Assembly: GCA_945883805.1 (NCBI GenBank)
Contig: CAMCYE010000010.1
Coordinates: 1-54,448 of the forward strand
Direction: 5' to 3'
DNA: 54,448 nt
Source: Victivallis vadensis
GTDB lineage: Bacteria > Verrucomicrobiota > Lentisphaeria > Victivallales > GWF2-50-93
The notes beneath the pieces are model-generated. The model worked only from the letters and a program-made list of their open reading frames with translations, searched no databases and had not been told where the DNA came from. The position numbers were made by a program, and so were the translations under genes. Shown in pieces: positions 16,208 through 22,946 of this stretch (positions are counted from its first letter, which is position 1; every line of letters begins with the position of its first letter).

Positions 16208-16313
16208 ACACGCTAAAGCTGTGAACTCCAACAAGAAATCAGCAAAAAAAAAGGCACTGCGAGCACCTGTTCAAATCTTTTGCCTTCCGTTGGAGTTCAC
16301 AGCTTCAGCGTGT
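16208..16313. repeat. REP-like long inverted repeat beside the transposase relic
   Basis: Two 25-nt arms match at 24 of 25 positions: the left arm begins ACACGCTAAAGC and ends GTGAACTCCAAC, and the right arm is its complement with one change. They enclose 56 nt. It lies 52 nt upstream of the RAYT relic, the usual position of the element that such transposases recognise. The same arm sequence recurs twice in direct orientation at 50902-51016. Confidence 0.8.
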
Positions 16314-16328
16314 CTTATCTTTTCTTTC

Positions 16329-16991
16329 TCAACCGAATACTATTTCACCGAAGTCTTCCGGACGGTGGAAGTTCAGCTCCTTGACAGGTTGCCATGACGC
16401 CCAGTGCTTATGACTGGTCAGATCCCCGCACTTGTAGAAATTGGCGCGCCAGGTCTGGCCGGTTACCGGCAATTTCAGCCCGTTAGATTTGATGAACATT
16501 TCAAAAGGTATGAAAAATCCCACACGCCATACAGTAGGCTCAGTGATTTCCGGTTCCACAACGCGCGGCATTGTGTGAAAAATCCGGAATCCGGAAATAT
16601 CCTCCGGCTCAAGTTTGCGAAAATCCTTGAAGCCTTTCGGGCTACGAGTGTGGTCAATCACATGGTAAACCAAAAGAGTCCCACCGCAGTTCATTTCGAA
16701 GTTCAAATACCCTTTCCCGCACGGCGGCCCGACAAAAAACTCGACACAGCTGTCTCCGCAGACAGATGCCTGGAATTCCGTTTGAACCGACCTGACATAA
16801 CGGTCATGCACCTGGAACATGCCGTAAATCCCGGTGTCGTCATACAACATGCGGCATTGAACCGTCGGCCTGTGGTCTGAACTCTCAGGGCGGAAATTCC
16901 CTACAGTCAAAGGTTCTCCGGTCATCCATGCCGGACTCGTCCACGCGGCATCCAGCGGAGCCGGCGCTTTTATTTTCTTCACCATGTACAT
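16329..16991 (-). CDS. Stand-alone CBM9-like carbohydrate-binding protein
   Basis: The 220-residue protein consists of a single family-9-like carbohydrate-binding fold (DUF1083 type). Typical pieces are the N-terminal LDAAWTSPAWMTGEPLTVGN, a strand with MLYDDTGIYGMFQVHDRYV, SCVEFFVGPP, and near the end WRANFYKCGDLTSHKHWASW. No signal peptide is seen, so it is probably cytoplasmic or unusually exported. AAGGA is placed 8 nt before the first ATG; a second in-frame ATG follows two codons on. It is separated from the polysaccharide locus by about 4 kb. The same fold forms the C-terminal domains of three DUF4838 proteins in this window. Confidence 0.78.
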   Translation of the reverse strand: MYMVKKIKAPAPLDAAWTSPAWMTGEPLTVGNFRPESSDHRPTVQCRMLYDDTGIYGMFQVHDRYVRSVQTEFQASVCGDSCVEFFVGPPCGKGYLNFEMNCGGTLLVYHVIDHTRSPKGFKDFRKLEPEDISGFRIFHTMPRVVEPEITEPTVWRVGFFIPFEMFIKSNGLKLPVTGQTWRANFYKCGDLTSHKHWASWQPVKELNFHRPEDFGEIVFG

Positions 16992-17026
16992 TTTCTCATT
17001 CCTTCCAGTTATATTGATATCTTGTT

Positions 17027-17051
17027 AATTTTTTCAGTTCCTGAAAAAATT
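17027..17051. repeat. Perfect A/T hairpin with CAG/CTG cap
   Basis: 11-bp perfect arms (AATTTTTTCAG and complement) with a TTC loop, 3 nt beyond the stop of the TPR-like membrane protein gene. It could act as a transcript-end or stability element. Confidence 0.7.
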
Positions 17052-17053
17052 TT

Positions 17054-17641
17054 CTAAGTATTTCCCGCAATCCCCTCCAGGCGCCGTTCAAGCGCCTTCA
17101 AATCCTTAGGCTGATACTTCTTGCCGAGTTCAGACTTCAAAAGTCCAACAGCCTTTTCCAAAGCACCGCTGTCAAGATACACATCAACAAGTTTCATTAC
17201 AATGGGGACGTCCTGTGACGGACGATCCTCCTTCCTGAGATACGCGGTTATGAGTTCATGCGCATTCTGAAAATCCTGCGTCTTATCGACAAATATGTCA
17301 ACCAAAAGCGCAATCACATGGCAGTTGCCCGGATCTCTTCCGAGAAGTTCCTCAAGGTCTGAAACAGCCTCATCATATTTTTCATTTGCGATTTTCGCAC
17401 GGATCAGGGGAAATTCAGGTGGCGGTGGCGGCACGTTTTTCCCAGGATGATATATTCCGGACGAGAGACTGTTCCCAAGCCATGGCCCTGTAAATTTTAT
17501 CGCAAGGATGTACCCGGACACGAATCCGAACGGAACGGTCAGCAATATCAGCCCCCCTAACCCCATCCCAATGCCTGACACTGCAAGGGCGCCCGCGCCA
17601 AGCATCAATACAAGCCATATTATTTTAGTAAATGTATCCAT
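17054..17641 (-). CDS. Membrane-anchored TPR-like protein
   Basis: The 195-residue protein has two N-terminal membrane segments (IIWLVLMLGAGALAVSGIG and GLILLTVPFGFVSGYILAI), a proline run (VPPPPPEFP), and a C-terminal helical part with the spacing of two or three TPR-like hairpins (IANEKYDEAVSDLEELLGRD; LVDVYLDSGALEKAVGLLKS). TPRs usually hold protein partners. The gene lies 49 nt downstream of the nucleotidyl cyclase and may be co-expressed with it. No enzymatic motif. Function unknown. Confidence 0.65.
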   Translation of the reverse strand: MDTFTKIIWLVLMLGAGALAVSGIGMGLGGLILLTVPFGFVSGYILAIKFTGPWLGNSLSSGIYHPGKNVPPPPPEFPLIRAKIANEKYDEAVSDLEELLGRDPGNCHVIALLVDIFVDKTQDFQNAHELITAYLRKEDRPSQDVPIVMKLVDVYLDSGALEKAVGLLKSELGKKYQPKDLKALERRLEGIAGNT

Positions 17642-17654
17642 GATGGTATTGGAA

Positions 17655-17677
17655 AATTTTCCTGTTCCAGAAAAATT
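17655..17677. repeat. A/T hairpin with CTG/CAG cap before the TPR-like gene
   Basis: Arms AATTTTCCTG and CAGAAAAATT, one mismatch, loop TTC, immediately upstream of the start codon at 17641. The palindrome GGAAAATTTTCC overlaps it at 17651-17662. Confidence 0.6.
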
Positions 17678-17689
17678 AAGGCGGATTAC

Positions 17690-18466
17690 TTATACGGAGT
17701 GGAAATTGGCTTTGTCTTCTTTAGACAGAGATTCAAAATCTTTCTTCCTGGTATAAATAAGTTCATGATCCCCAATCCCACGGATAGAGATGGATTTGAG
17801 GAGCCAAGTCTGAAGTGTCGCCTCATCCCATTGTGTCTCAGGGTCAAAGCCGCGTCTTGCGAAAGCAAATCGCAATCCGTGCAATTTCTGCAGCCGCGCG
17901 GCCAGATTGATACACGAACCAACATAATCATCTCCGTTGCCTACAGAGAAAACGGTGCCCTTGGCGATGCCGCACCTCAACCGCGAAGGGGCATCAACCA
18001 CTTTCTTCTTCATCTTCGGATAAAAGTCGCTTTCGTATTTGCCGCAGATTTCAAAAAGTGATGTTATCAGATTATGCTGCGCGATGACTCCCATGTTCTC
18101 CGTATCCCACAATATGAGCAGGCCATCCCCCATGAACTTGGTCAGAAATGGGAGGTCGTGCCAAAGCAGGGCCTCTTCATCCTTGTCCTCCCTGAGAGTT
18201 TCATCCCTTATGGAATCAAATATCCACATCAGGAAGCTGTTAAGGAAAACCGGAATTGAGAGATGAGGTTCGATCTGACCGCAGAATGTTGTAAACCCCT
18301 GCAGGTCGAACAACGCGGCAATCGCCGATATTGAACGGGCTTCCTGATCGATGTCCCCCAATCCTAAAACACTTGGATTGAACGACTCAAGTGATGATTT
18401 TTTTATGCGTCTGGCGGCATTCTTACTGTTTAGAATGGCATCAGGCGGTATTCTGAAAGTGGGCAT
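17690..18466 (-). CDS. Class III adenylate/guanylate cyclase domain protein
   Basis: The 258-residue protein is a soluble class III nucleotidyl cyclase. The two metal-binding Asp residues are in LFDLQGFTTF and FMGDGLLILWD. The Lys of KFMGDG, the RCGIAKG strand and the transition-state pair Asn...Arg in CINLAARLQ are all present, so it appears active. It would make cAMP or another cyclic nucleotide. No receiver or membrane domain is attached, leaving only a short N-terminal tail. It is followed by the TPR-like membrane protein. Its product identity (cAMP versus cGMP) is not certain. Confidence 0.8.
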   Translation of the reverse strand: MPTFRIPPDAILNSKNAARRIKKSSLESFNPSVLGLGDIDQEARSISAIAALFDLQGFTTFCGQIEPHLSIPVFLNSFLMWIFDSIRDETLREDKDEEALLWHDLPFLTKFMGDGLLILWDTENMGVIAQHNLITSLFEICGKYESDFYPKMKKKVVDAPSRLRCGIAKGTVFSVGNGDDYVGSCINLAARLQKLHGLRFAFARRGFDPETQWDEATLQTWLLKSISIRGIGDHELIYTRKKDFESLSKEDKANFHSV

Positions 18467-18583
18467 ATTGCACGGCCGAAATCGTTAATTACTTTTTCAT
18501 AGAATAACATGGGCAAAGTGGCTTATCAAGTGCTCTTCCAGCGAATAAATCAGTGAAATCAATAAAACTTGGTTGCCATTACC

Positions 18584-18612
18584 TTAACAGTGAACATATT
18601 ATGTATTATATA
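18584..18612 (+). promoter_or_regulatory. Sigma-70-like promoter for the 80-residue ORF
   Basis: TTAACA, a 17-nt spacer and TATATA lie 32 nt before the ATG at 18645. Assigned by eye; no start site is known. Confidence 0.45.
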
Positions 18613-18644
18613 TACAGAAGAAACAATGAGGGGAGATCGGTTAA

Positions 18645-18887
18645 ATGGAAAAAAAAGAATTGATACAGGCGATCAGGCAGATGAGCAAATGCATTGCCGA
18701 TTACAACACGGCGGAAAAGAACGCCCCTCAGAAAACAACAGAAAAAGCATCCCTCGACTCCATCATGGACAAAGTGGCTCAAAACAAAGAATTGCTTGAA
18801 GCGAGAGACCAGCTCCTCAAAGAAGCCCACTCCCTCGGCACGACGGGAAGAGTTTGCCCGATATGTCACGGAACCGGAAAGGCCTGA
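18645..18887 (+). CDS. Small protein with a single CxxCxGxG motif
   Basis: This 80-residue protein is one of only two likely plus-strand genes in the window. The first 65 residues are charged and helical. The end, VCPICHGTGKA, is half of a DnaJ-type zinc site (CxxCxGxG), so two chains would be needed to make a full four-Cys site. A GGGGAG site about 8 nt before the ATG and a promoter-like sequence upstream support expression. It is transcribed divergently from the cyclase gene. Function unknown; a redox- or zinc-dependent dimer is a possibility only. Confidence 0.65.
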   Translation: MEKKELIQAIRQMSKCIADYNTAEKNAPQKTTEKASLDSIMDKVAQNKELLEARDQLLKEAHSLGTTGRVCPICHGTGKA

Positions 18888-18909
18888 CCAGCACTGACTG
18901 CCTGTCCAG

Positions 18910-19194
18910 TTATTTCATCTTGCCGTCTCCGATCCGATAAGATTTCTTCTTGAGCTCCAAAATGAGATTCCGGCCTTTACCGGTCTTGAAGAATTTCTCA
19001 CTCGCCATTGCATCGGCGCGAATCTGATATTCCTCTGAATATATCAACTTCCAGAATCCATTAAAACGTTTTGTGTAAAGAGTACCATGAAACTCGGGAT
19101 CGTTATGTTCGAACAATCTGCGCCCAAGATCATTGGTTTGGCCGACAAAGGTTCGGCCTTCGGGGTTTTCTAGGATATAAAGGTAATAGGTCAT
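18910..19194 (-). CDS. GIY-YIG nuclease-domain protein
   Basis: The 94-residue single-domain GIY-YIG protein of the UPF0213/UvrC-like small class has YYLYILENPEGRTFVGQTND, then LGRRLFEHN and the later KFFKTGKGRN with its Lys/Glu pattern. The second motif reads FVG rather than YIG, a common variant. Its ATG is immediately next to the first decayed tRNA-Asn copy (edge at 19195). The only ribosome-like site, AGGA, lies 12 nt upstream inside that copy's degenerate acceptor stem. It may be expressed by read-through from the tRNA-Asn transcript. Members of this family cleave DNA in some cases; here the target is unknown. Confidence 0.75.
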   Translation of the reverse strand: MTYYLYILENPEGRTFVGQTNDLGRRLFEHNDPEFHGTLYTKRFNGFWKLIYSEEYQIRADAMASEKFFKTGKGRNLILELKKKSYRIGDGKMK

Positions 19195-19280
19195 AAGAAG
19201 ATTGGGTCCTACAGCAGGATTCGAATCCGCTAATCGGACTTTTGGCCTGCGATTCGCCTTGGCGAATTAACAGCCACTTC
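19195..19280 (-). repeat. Decayed tRNA-Asn copy 1 (3' side)
   Basis: Read on the minus strand it contains a variant anticodon region, a 16-nt hairpin, a T-arm-like GCGGATTCGAATCCTGC and an acceptor-like end GTAGGACCCA. It is a direct repeat of the true tRNA 3' half and its flank (AAGAAGATTGG at 19195 and 19281). The D-arm and the acceptor 5' strand are missing. Confidence 0.75.
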
Positions 19281-19288
19281 AAGAAGAT

Positions 19289-19363
19289 TGGCTCCGACAG
19301 CAGGATTCGAACCTGCGACCAAGTGGTTAACAGCCACCTACTCTACCGCTGAGCTATGTCGGA
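19289..19363 (-). tRNA. trnN: tRNA-Asn(GTT)
   Basis: A complete cloverleaf can be drawn: acceptor TCCGACA with TGTCGGA, D-arm AGCTCAGCGGTAGAGT, anticodon loop CTGTTAA with GTT, T-arm GCAGGTTCGAATCCTGC, discriminator G and encoded CCA at 19291-19289. It reads AAC/AAU codons. Two decayed copies lie upstream of it in its own orientation and one downstream. Confidence 0.95.
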
Positions 19364-19381
19364 GTATTTTTCATACTCTTT

Positions 19382-19460
19382 GGAACCTGCGATTCGCCTT
19401 GGCGAATTAACAGTCACCTACTCTGCCACTGAACCATGTCCAGAGTATTTTTCATACTTT
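19382..19460 (-). repeat. Decayed tRNA-Asn copy 2
   Basis: Read on the minus strand: leader hairpin AGTAT...ATACT, a 5' half with D-arm-like GTTCAGTGGCAGAGTAGG, CTGTTAA, then the 16-nt hairpin ATTCGCCAAGGCGAAT in place of the anticodon 3' stem, then CGCAGGTTCC where the tRNA identity ends. It has an 81-nt period with copy 3. Confidence 0.75.
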
Positions 19461-19462
19461 GC

Positions 19463-19525
19463 GGAACCTGCGATTCGCCTTGGCGAATTAACAGCCCCCT
19501 ACTCTGCCACTGAACTATGTCAAAG
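19463..19525 (-). repeat. Decayed tRNA-Asn copy 3
   Basis: Nearly the same as copy 2 (GGAACCTGCGATTCGCC on the plus strand is exact in both). The acceptor 5' strand is degenerate. The 96 nt beyond it, up to the MBL-fold gene at 19622, show nothing recognisable. Confidence 0.7.
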
Positions 19526-19621
19526 TGTTTTCACATGTAGCGGCGCTTATTCTAACATGACTAGCAATAAAAACAAGCGGCTATTCAAGGTTTTTTTGCA
19601 ACGAAGTCCTAATCAGCCTAT

Positions 19622-20377
19622 TTATTTCCCTATTACCGGATTTCCGCCGTACCAGTCCAGCAATAGAACCTTCACATCCTTGTCCTTTTCATCAACCAGG
19701 CGTTGAAACTCCCTCAAGTCGCTCATGCCGTTCTTTCCGCTATAATGGTAAGGTGTGACTTCTCTGGGCTTCATCACCAGGACTGCGGATGCCGCCTGCT
19801 CAACCGTCATTGTGTATGGAAGATTCATGCAGAGAAAAGCAAAGTCCATATTCGACAAACTCCGCATTTCCACAGTGTCTTCCGTATCGCCGGAAATATA
19901 TATTCGTTTCCTGTTCAAGTTCAGTACATATCCGTTGTCGCGCCCCTTCGGATGAAACTCCGTACGGCCCGCAGTCGTGTTATAAGCAGGAACCGCCTCG
20001 ATTCCGACCCCCTTGACGGCAGTCTCCTCTCCATTCCTCAATGGAACCCCGTATCCAAGTTTATCGGTCACGGTTTTCGGTCCGACAACCACAGTGTCCT
20101 TACCCTTCAGCGAGGCAATCAGCGATAGATTGAAATGATCGAGATGAAGGTGCGTGACAAGGATGATGTCGGGCTTTGAAAACAACACGAACCTGCCGGC
20201 GTCTCCGACAGGATCAATATAAATAGTGTTCTCCCCCGCCTGAATGACCATTGTGGCGTGTTCTATGGGGGTAAACTTAATGTCATCCCCGATTTTTACC
20301 TGTTTCCGCCCGTCGGCTCCGGAGCAGGCAAATGCCAGAATGACCGGGGCGAGAGTGAACAATGCTTTCAGTTTCAT
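19622..20377 (-). CDS. Exported metallo-beta-lactamase-fold hydrolase (UlaG-like)
   Basis: The 251-residue protein starts with a signal peptide ending in AFAC, which could be a lipoprotein site. The MBL fold shows THLHLDHFN (metal-binding HxHxDH), the IYISGDTEDT strand carrying the later metal Asp, and TPYHYSG near the end. It is closest in look to the UlaG/YtnP-type metal-dependent hydrolases that open lactones or cleave phosphodiesters. Placement before a carbohydrate locus would fit lactone hydrolysis, but this is inference. GGAGG lies before the ATG. Confidence 0.8.
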   Translation of the reverse strand: MKLKALFTLAPVILAFACSGADGRKQVKIGDDIKFTPIEHATMVIQAGENTIYIDPVGDAGRFVLFSKPDIILVTHLHLDHFNLSLIASLKGKDTVVVGPKTVTDKLGYGVPLRNGEETAVKGVGIEAVPAYNTTAGRTEFHPKGRDNGYVLNLNRKRIYISGDTEDTVEMRSLSNMDFAFLCMNLPYTMTVEQAASAVLVMKPREVTPYHYSGKNGMSDLREFQRLVDEKDKDVKVLLLDWYGGNPVIGK

Positions 20378-20479
20378 AAAATGCCCTCCGTTGATTTGCT
20401 ATTCACTAGTTGCATTCACCAAGAGAAAGGGACAAAAAGATAATCATACATAATGATTTGCCCGCCGAGATTATCGTAT

Positions 20480-21016
20480 TCACGTGATACGTTGTATTTC
20501 AGGATCAGTAAAAATGTCTTTTTCATCAAAGCTGCTGGTGGAGAACTCCGAGACCACTGCGCCCTCCGGCCCCGACTGGAACCAGTGAAGGGTATCCGGC
20601 TTGAGGGTATATTGTTCTCCGGGATTCAACTCGATTTCATGCCACACGGTGTACGTATCTTCTCGGTCACGTGGAGGTACCGCCTTCGGAGAATTCTTCT
20701 TCAAACCCGGAACATATAAATATATCTTCCCCCAGCGGCAACGAAAAGTTTCCTCCTTGCCTGGGTTGATTCTGCCGATTCTGGGATGGCGGTGCTCTGG
20801 GAATGTCTGCCGTGGCAGCAGTGCCAACTCCTTGGCACAACAACGCTCTGTATTGATATAGACAAGCACTGACATCCCGGTCTTCTCGAATTGTCCGAGT
20901 CCTAAATCGGCAATCTCTATTTCCTTTTTTTCATCCTCCGTCAAAATGATGTTCGCATTGTTATAAAGGGCAATCGCTTGCTTCCGATATCGATTGGCAT
21001 TTTCCTTCGTCAACAT
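20480..21016 (-). CDS. D-lyxose ketol-isomerase-like cupin
   Basis: The 178-residue cupin matches the D-lyxose isomerase family: LPRQTFPEHRHP, GKEETFRCRWGKIYLYVPG, VWHEIELNPGEQYTLKPDTL and HWFQSGPEGAVVSEFST. The His, His, Glu and later His that bind the metal are present. Such enzymes interconvert D-lyxose with D-xylulose or D-mannose with D-fructose. AGGAG lies 5 nt before the ATG. It is the last gene of the left arm of the utilisation locus, suggesting an aldose such as lyxose or mannose, or an analogue, is released. Confidence 0.82.
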   Translation of the reverse strand: MLTKENANRYRKQAIALYNNANIILTEDEKKEIEIADLGLGQFEKTGMSVLVYINTERCCAKELALLPRQTFPEHRHPRIGRINPGKEETFRCRWGKIYLYVPGLKKNSPKAVPPRDREDTYTVWHEIELNPGEQYTLKPDTLHWFQSGPEGAVVSEFSTSSFDEKDIFTDPEIQRIT

Positions 21017-21091
21017 TTTTGCTCCTGTAAAGTGATTTCAAAATTACGAAAATGAAATAAAGATCTGAAAAAAATCCGTGCTATTTTAATT

Positions 21092-22306
21092 TTAGGGAAC
21101 TAGGCTTTTCCGCATGCGCCAGTAACCCATCAGCCAACTGCCCACCGCCAATTCGCAGATGCTCTCGGAAAGCGGGCCATGATAGTTTCTCGGCTCGCCG
21201 TCTTCATTGATGTAAAGGAATCGTTTCGGGTCGGTGTTTTTCTGCAGGAGAAACAGCCCCAGCTTACGCGCATTCAGTTTTGGGAAATAATGGTCTGCAA
21301 TCGGCGCCATGCCGGCCATGCGCAATACTTCCGATGACTTTTTGGTGCGCTCCTCGTCAACATAGCCGAGACCATTGTCCAGTACCATGTCCGTGTGCGC
21401 CTCCCACAGTTTTCCGATAGCGATTTTGAGTCTTTCATCGTCAAGACCTTCGCCTATGGCAAAATGAAAACCTTCGACCATGAGTGCGGCCAGATTGAAA
21501 TGAATCTGAAATTTACCGTCGGCATAGTCATCTATTATCTTGTCAAAACGCTTCAGCGCTTTCCTGTATTTGACATCGCCTGTGATATTGTACGCGCACA
21601 TCAGTACTGGCAACAGGATTGATATTGCATGCGGCCGGTTCTCCGGAGTGACCACAAATGATTCCCGGCGCGGATGAATGAACCCGCGCGCCTGATGGTA
21701 ATCGGCCATGGCAACTATGTAATCGTCAATAATCCGCTTCTGCGATGCCGGAGCATAGCGCTGATAAGAGCGCAGCGCCGCCAGACATTTCACCTGCTGG
21801 TCGGGACTGAGTTCGTGAGAGTATGCACACTTGCGGATTCCGCCGAACGGTTTTGGCAGAAAACCTTTTTCGAAAAGTTCGCCCTGATAGAAAACCTGCA
21901 TGATGGCACCGACCTGATGAGCCGCAGTCCCAAGAGCCTCTCCATCTCCTGTCACCTCAAACCGATCCACCTGACTGCTTGCGTATTCCCCTGTCCCCAT
22001 GAGAGAATTCTCATAGGCGTAATATTCGGCCGGACTGGTGATGTTCGGATGACACACAGGCATCAGATTATAAGACTTCAGCTCGGTGTCAGTCCACGGC
22101 TTCAATGTCTTCGCATTCATAAACGAGTACACAAGTCCGCACTCGTCCACCATGTGTTTCTCGATAAAATTGCGAATTTCGCGCTCCTGCGGCTCTAGGC
22201 GTTTAAGAGCCTTTTCGGAAAACTCCACATCCTCCCAGGCTAGTTGCGGCGCATTGCATTTGCAACTTTTCCCACAGTTCGATTTCTTAACAGATTTAAT
22301 TGGCAT
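21092..22306 (-). CDS. Six-hairpin glycosidase-like protein, unassigned
   Basis: The 404-residue protein has no signal peptide but a Cys-rich N-terminus (CGKSCKC). Helices spaced through the chain with W/Y-rich turns (KPFGGIRKCAYSHELSPDQQ; AISILLPVLMCAYNITGDVK; LAALMVEGFHFAIGEGLDDE) suggest an alpha/alpha toroid as in heparinase-like and GH105/GH127-like proteins. No catalytic pair can be named. It overlaps the acyltransferase upstream by 11 nt and is therefore co-translated. A role in breakdown of an oligosaccharide is inferred from context only. Confidence 0.6.
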   Translation of the reverse strand: MPIKSVKKSNCGKSCKCNAPQLAWEDVEFSEKALKRLEPQEREIRNFIEKHMVDECGLVYSFMNAKTLKPWTDTELKSYNLMPVCHPNITSPAEYYAYENSLMGTGEYASSQVDRFEVTGDGEALGTAAHQVGAIMQVFYQGELFEKGFLPKPFGGIRKCAYSHELSPDQQVKCLAALRSYQRYAPASQKRIIDDYIVAMADYHQARGFIHPRRESFVVTPENRPHAISILLPVLMCAYNITGDVKYRKALKRFDKIIDDYADGKFQIHFNLAALMVEGFHFAIGEGLDDERLKIAIGKLWEAHTDMVLDNGLGYVDEERTKKSSEVLRMAGMAPIADHYFPKLNARKLGLFLLQKNTDPKRFLYINEDGEPRNYHGPLSESICELAVGSWLMGYWRMRKSLVP

Positions 22307-22886
22307 TTTTCACCTCGTCTTCTTTAATAAGTTCCGGAATTTTAGAGATAAATCTTGCAGGATTCCCGCCCCATATTTCTTTTTCAGGCACACTCTTGAC
22401 TAATACGGAACCGGCGGCGATCACAGAGTCTGCACCGATGGTCACGCCCTTCAGGATTATGCAATGGGCTCCGATGAAGACGCGGTCTCCTATGCGTACA
22501 GGCGCAGTCTTGACACCGGAATTCCGGTTTATCCTTTCAGTGTGATATATGGAATGAAAGTTGCTGTCGTATATGTTGCATCCTGCGCCGATATAGACAT
22601 ATTCGCCAATCGTAACGGAGGTTCTTGCAAATATTCCGGTATTGGAAATCCCAGTATGACTTCCAATTTCTATGATTCCTTCCGCCATGGACATTAGGGC
22701 AGTCCTCAGGCCTCCTACCGGATTGGCCTCATATCCCGAGTTTATCCGCACGTTCTTTCCAATACGAATCCTGCCAGTGGCATCTCTCCTCATCATAATC
22801 CGTCCATTGATTCGCGGAAATTCTTCATATTCCACATGATAGCGGCTGAAAATTTTCCGATTGAAATAGTTGTCCAGAAATTTCAT
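22296..22886 (-). CDS. Hexapeptide-repeat acyltransferase
   Basis: The 196-residue left-handed beta-helix protein has hexapeptide repeats from about residue 35 (IRIGKNVRINSGYEA; IIEIGSHTGISNTGIF; VTIGEYVYIGAGCNIYDSNF) and the usual end IWGGNPARFISKIPELI. The His in the YDSNFHSIYH stretch is the likely catalytic base. It transfers an acetyl-type group to a sugar or other hydroxyl. Its place among sugar genes suggests a carbohydrate acceptor. AAGGGG precedes the ATG. Confidence 0.82.
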   Translation of the reverse strand: MKFLDNYFNRKIFSRYHVEYEEFPRINGRIMMRRDATGRIRIGKNVRINSGYEANPVGGLRTALMSMAEGIIEIGSHTGISNTGIFARTSVTIGEYVYIGAGCNIYDSNFHSIYHTERINRNSGVKTAPVRIGDRVFIGAHCIILKGVTIGADSVIAAGSVLVKSVPEKEIWGGNPARFISKIPELIKEDEVKNAN

Positions 22887-22946
22887 TTAAATCCCCTTTT
22901 TTTGCAATTTATTGCACATGTGTTTTTCTTTCTTGTTCAAGACTTT

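Noticed and set aside
19195..19525. CRISPR-like array
   Set aside because: Copies differ in length and carry tRNA features; no constant repeat with unique spacers and no cas genes.
19356..19706. Plus-strand frame of 116 codons with repeated EPAIRLGEL segments
   Set aside because: It is a translation of the decayed tRNA-Asn repeats and the 3' end of the MBL gene on the other strand.
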